A DNA stretch of 8,222 nucleotides from an uncultured Parvularculaceae bacterium. GTDB lineage: Bacteria; Pseudomonadota; Alphaproteobacteria; Caulobacterales; Parvularculaceae. Location: the NCBI GenBank assembly GCA_947259815.1, contig CAMYNO010000188.1, positions 1-8,222 on the forward strand. Reading direction: 5' to 3'. Shown in pieces: positions 5,133-8,222 of this stretch. The notes under the pieces were generated by a model. That model saw only the letters and a program-made list of their open reading frames with translations. It ran no database searches and was not told the origin of the DNA. Both the position numbers and the translations under genes were made by a program. Within the stretch, counting starts at the first letter, position 1. The number at the start of each line of letters is the position of its first letter.

Positions 5133-7237
5133 CTGCATTCTTGATGGCGACGTCGGCGCTCGCCGTCGGCGCGCCGGCTTCGCTCGCGGCGCTGAAGGAA
5201 GCGGGCGTATTCAAGCCCAAAACGCTGCGCGACCGGCCGCTTGACGAGTTTTATCAGGTCGCCGCCGCCGTCGACCAGCGTGACGAGCGCGATTACGAAG
5301 ACAACTATGCCGACGATATCGGCGATGGCGTCTTCTTTGCGCCGGGCGTTCAAGTGAACGGCCTCGATATACAGGAGCCGCGCCTTGCCATCCGCGGCTT
5401 CGCCCTTGGCAACAGCGCGCAACGCTCCAACATCATCGTGCTGCGCGATGGCGCGCGCCTCACCGACGTGCACGGAACGACAAATTCAAGCGAGATCGAC
5501 CTGCTCTCCACCAGGCGTATTGACGTTTATCGCGGCGTTGCGAATTTACGCGAGGGCGGCGGCAACCTTGGCGGCGTCATCGATCTGCGCTCGCGCACCG
5601 GCAAGGGCGTTCCCGCTGGCATCTCGGCCCGCCTTGACGGCGGCTCGACAATAGACGGCAAAGCCGGCGGCCAAACCCATGTCAGCCTCGCCGGCGCGTC
5701 ATCCGGGCTCGATTACTACGCCAGCGTCACCGGCGTTTACGAAAATGGCTGGCGCGATAATAACCGCCGCGTCAGCGAACAGTTTCACGGCAATATCGGC
5801 ATTGATCTGACCAGCCGCATCTCGACGCGTTTCTTTGTCGATGTTGTCAATTCCGAGACCGAACTTGCCGGCGGGCTGACCCTTGCGCAGCTTGAGGAAG
5901 ATGCGCAGCAACCGACCCCGCCAATCACGCTCGGCCCGCTCTTCCCCGGCGGCCCGATCATCAACCTCGTCGACGGCGCGCGCGCAGATGATTTTGCCCG
6001 CGACATTCGCGAGGGACGCATCGCCAACGAGACGACATTTCCCCTCCTCTGGCACGATTTCACGATTGGCGGGCATTACACCCGCCGCTGGGTCGAATCC
6101 CCGCAGATAGATTTCATCGGCTTCACCGATCAGGAAGGGTCCGAATGGGGCGCGCGCCTGGAAGCGGAACGCTCGCTCAGCCTGTTCGGCGCCGACACGC
6201 AATATCGCTTTGGCGGCGAATGGGTGAATGGCAGTCAGAACTCCGATCTCTTTGAGAACAACAACGGCAATGCCGGCGACATGGTTGCGCAAACCGACCA
6301 GAAGTCGAAGCTGATCAGCGCCTTTGTCGAAGGCGTCTATAAACCGCTCAGGCGTCTGGCGGTCGATGTGGGCGGCAAGTTCATCAAGGTAGAGCGTCAG
6401 GTCACGGATCTTTCCGACGACGATATCGACATGGAAACCTTCACCGGCGCGGCGGCCCGTGGCGGCGCCCGTTTCGACTTCACCAAAAACCTTCAGCTAT
6501 ACGCCAGCGCGTCACGCGCATTCGAACCGCCAAGCATGGAAGTGCTGACCGCTGGCGATCCGACCAGCCTTGCCGGTCTTGGCGAGCAGGATTCATTCAC
6601 GCTGGAAGCGGGCCTGCGCGGAAAATTCAGAAACTGGATCGGGTTTGACATCGCCTATTTCGATACCGATGTAGAAAACGAAATCCTGTCGCTGGGCGAG
6701 CCTTCCAGCTTCATCACCGGTCCGATTTACGGCGCCGCCGACAAGACGACTCATAAGGGTATTGAGGCGGGCGTTGATGTCCAACTCTTCCCCGGCTCCA
6801 TGGCCGACCGCGGCGCGGCGCTGACATTGCGCAATGTCTACACCTATGCCGATCATCGCATCGTCGATGGCGTCGGCGCCCTCGGCGGGGTCGACGGAAA
6901 CCGCATCGCCGGCCTGCCCGTGCATCAATATCGCGGCGAGTTGCGTTACGAGTTGATCGACCAGTGGTTCGTCGCCGCTAACGTCCAGCTCGCCGGTGGC
7001 GCGTTCTTCGCCGATCACGAAAATACTGTCAGCGTGCCGACCGACCCGGTTATCGGTTTCTCCGCCGGATATCGGTTCAATGACCGGATTGAAATTTTCG
7101 CGTCCGGTGAAAACCTGCTCGATTCAAATTATGTCGCCGGCGTTTCGCCTGTCCTCTCCGTCAATGTCGATGAGGATCGCATTTTTACACCCGGCGCGCG
7201 TTTGAGCGTTTATGGCGGCGTTACCTATCGTTTTTGA
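5111..7237 (+). CDS. TonB-dependent outer-membrane receptor (FecA-like)
   Basis: This 708-residue protein should form a 22-stranded outer-membrane barrel with an N-terminal plug, taking up a ligand using TonB/ExbBD energy. A Sec signal peptide covers about 1-26 (basic IIRK, hydrophobic core, SLA|A). The plug spans about 47-163 and has typical blocks: APGVQVNG (77-84), LAIRGFALG (92-100), IIVLRDGARLTDVHG (108-122) and RRIDVYRGVANLREGGGNLGG (starting at 135). The rest is barrel, ending in aromatic-rich VYGGVTYRF with the usual C-terminal Phe. I chose the ATG at 5111 because it begins exactly at the signal peptide; an in-frame TTG at 5060 would put 17 charged and aromatic residues in front. The Shine-Dalgarno is weak (GGA at 5103-5105). 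No clear TonB box is seen; LDEFYQVAAAV (44-54) is the best candidate. The ligand is unknown: plug style resembles iron-siderophore receptors, but the DUF1800/DUF1501 context leaves other substrates open. Confidence 0.93.
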   Translation: MIIRKPFTAFLMATSALAVGAPASLAALKEAGVFKPKTLRDRPLDEFYQVAAAVDQRDERDYEDNYADDIGDGVFFAPGVQVNGLDIQEPRLAIRGFALGNSAQRSNIIVLRDGARLTDVHGTTNSSEIDLLSTRRIDVYRGVANLREGGGNLGGVIDLRSRTGKGVPAGISARLDGGSTIDGKAGGQTHVSLAGASSGLDYYASVTGVYENGWRDNNRRVSEQFHGNIGIDLTSRISTRFFVDVVNSETELAGGLTLAQLEEDAQQPTPPITLGPLFPGGPIINLVDGARADDFARDIREGRIANETTFPLLWHDFTIGGHYTRRWVESPQIDFIGFTDQEGSEWGARLEAERSLSLFGADTQYRFGGEWVNGSQNSDLFENNNGNAGDMVAQTDQKSKLISAFVEGVYKPLRRLAVDVGGKFIKVERQVTDLSDDDIDMETFTGAAARGGARFDFTKNLQLYASASRAFEPPSMEVLTAGDPTSLAGLGEQDSFTLEAGLRGKFRNWIGFDIAYFDTDVENEILSLGEPSSFITGPIYGAADKTTHKGIEAGVDVQLFPGSMADRGAALTLRNVYTYADHRIVDGVGALGGVDGNRIAGLPVHQYRGELRYELIDQWFVAANVQLAGGAFFADHENTVSVPTDPVIGFSAGYRFNDRIEIFASGENLLDSNYVAGVSPVLSVNVDEDRIFTPGARLSVYGGVTYRF

Positions 7238-7243
7238 CGCGGA

Positions 7244-8222
7244 TCAAATCACCGTCACCGCAGCAAGGGCGATGAGGACGAGGAACACCGTCTCCGCGAC
7301 GAGTATGCCAATATAACTCGCACCGAGATCGGCCATCGCCTTGAGCGATGTTTTCATGCCCAGTGCAGCTATGGCGGCGACAAGCAGCCATTGCGACGCG
7401 CCGGTCAGTAACGACACGACCATGGGGGGAAAGGCGCCGATGCTGTTCAGCGCCAGCAGCACGCCGAAGCCAACGGCAAACCACGGAAACTCGAACTTCC
7501 CGGCGCTGGCGTCCTTGCGAAAACTGAGCGCAACGGCAATGACGACGAGCGGCAACATCGCAACGCGCATCATTTTCACATAAGTCGCGACGGCGCCGGC
7601 TTCTTCCGACACCGCATATCCCGCGCCAATAACCTGGGCCACATCGTGGATCGTCGCACCGATCAAATATCCCGTCTGCTGATCGTTGAAGCCGAACGCG
7701 GCAAAAATCATGGGGTAAACAATCATGGCGATCGTCGAGAGGGTCGTTACCGCAACGACGGTGAACAGCGTATCACGCTCGCTCCCCTCCTTGGCCGGCA
7801 AGGCGGAGGAAATGGCCAGCGCCGCCGATGCGCCGCAGATCGCGACGGCGCCGCCGGTCAGAAGGCCAAAGCGCGTGCGGCGCCCGGCCATGCGGCAAAT
7901 AAGGATGCCCGCGCCAATCGTCAGTGCGATGAACACCGGCGTTAACAGAACCGGCGCCGGTCCGAGGCTGACCAGTTCCGAAAACGAAACCCGTACACCG
8001 AGAAGCGCAACGCCAATTTTCAAAAGCCGCGACGAAGCAAACTGTATGCCGGCGACGCACTGCCCTTCCTGGCTGAGAAAATGAAAGGCCATGCCGATCA
8101 GCAAGGCGAACAGCATCACCGGCGCGCCATAATGCTCGGTCAGGAAAGTCGCGGCCGCCGCAATCGTGAACGCCATGAAAACGCCCGGCGCCAGCAACGG
8201 CGCCCTGGCGCGCCAATGATCA
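7244..8222 (-). CDS. YeiH/UPF0324 family putative sulfate exporter (partial, N-terminus off the right edge)
   Basis: About 325 residues of a very hydrophobic multi-pass inner-membrane protein of the UPF0324/YeiH family (PF03601) are visible on the minus strand, ending in TGA at 7246-7244. Family landmarks in order are LLKIGVALLGVRVSFSEL, GGAVAICGASAALAISSALP, GATIHDVAQVIGAGYAV and a C-terminal hydrophobic block after LGMKTSL. These proteins are annotated as putative sulfate exporters; direct evidence is thin, so the substrate stays tentative. The frame is open through the window edge. A TTG at 8197 and an ATG at 8176 exist, but the reading DHWRARAPLLAPGVF just upstream resembles the charged N-terminus plus LxPG start of the first helix in relatives. 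The real start therefore probably lies beyond base 8222 and only a few residues are missing. It converges on the receptor gene with 6 bp between stops. Confidence 0.9.
   Translation of the reverse strand, partial: DHWRARAPLLAPGVFMAFTIAAAATFLTEHYGAPVMLFALLIGMAFHFLSQEGQCVAGIQFASSRLLKIGVALLGVRVSFSELVSLGPAPVLLTPVFIALTIGAGILICRMAGRRTRFGLLTGGAVAICGASAALAISSALPAKEGSERDTLFTVVAVTTLSTIAMIVYPMIFAAFGFNDQQTGYLIGATIHDVAQVIGAGYAVSEEAGAVATYVKMMRVAMLPLVVIAVALSFRKDASAGKFEFPWFAVGFGVLLALNSIGAFPPMVVSLLTGASQWLLVAAIAALGMKTSLKAMADLGASYIGILVAETVFLVLIALAAVTVI

Noticed and set aside
8176..8197. TTG 8197 or ATG 8176 as the true start of the YeiH-type gene
   Set aside because: The frame stays open to the window edge and the residues just upstream look like a genuine N-terminus of the family, so the gene is treated as partial.
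1..8222. Mobile element, CRISPR array, tRNA/rRNA or defence island
   Set aside because: I found no transposase or integrase motifs, no regularly spaced repeats, no tRNA-like clover-leaf sequence and no recognisable defence protein; base composition looks even across the genes.

Overview
The window looks like ordinary chromosomal DNA from a GC-rich Gram-negative bacterium. An alphaproteobacterium, perhaps a marine or aquatic one, is the best guess. The pointers are the GC-rich third codon positions, a TonB-dependent outer-membrane receptor, a lipoprotein signal, a Tat signal, and an acyl-CoA-dehydrogenase-associated phosphotransferase (ACAD10/11-like). The lineage is inferred from gene content and style, not from a marker gene. 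I see no tRNA, rRNA, CRISPR array, insertion sequence or phage gene.

Left block (1-1572, + strand): the 3' end of an alpha/beta-hydrolase gene, a half-size Gdt1/UPF0016 membrane protein and an APH-fold phosphotransferase are packed tightly. The first two overlap by one base (TAATG) and the next gap is 12 bp, so this is probably the end of one operon. A 293-bp, comparatively AT-rich intergenic region follows. It holds a hairpin plus T-tract (probable terminator), two small palindromes, and a hairpin whose 3' arm contains the Shine-Dalgarno sequence of the next gene.

Central block (1866-7237, + strand): a DUF1800 lipoprotein and a DUF1501 Tat-exported protein are separated by 10 bp. A TonB-dependent receptor lies 121 bp further on, with no visible terminator between. 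DUF1800 and DUF1501 are a known conserved pair without an established general function. Here they sit directly upstream of an outer-membrane importer, so a cell-envelope system that processes and takes up some substrate is the most interesting hypothesis in the window. The 121-bp gap holds a 9-bp inverted repeat that starts at the DUF1501 stop codon, and a diverged 18-20-nt direct repeat whose second copy covers the first receptor codons.

Right block (7244-8222, - strand): a YeiH/UPF0324 family multi-pass membrane protein converges on the receptor gene with 6 bp between the stop codons. It runs off the right edge, so its true start is outside the window.
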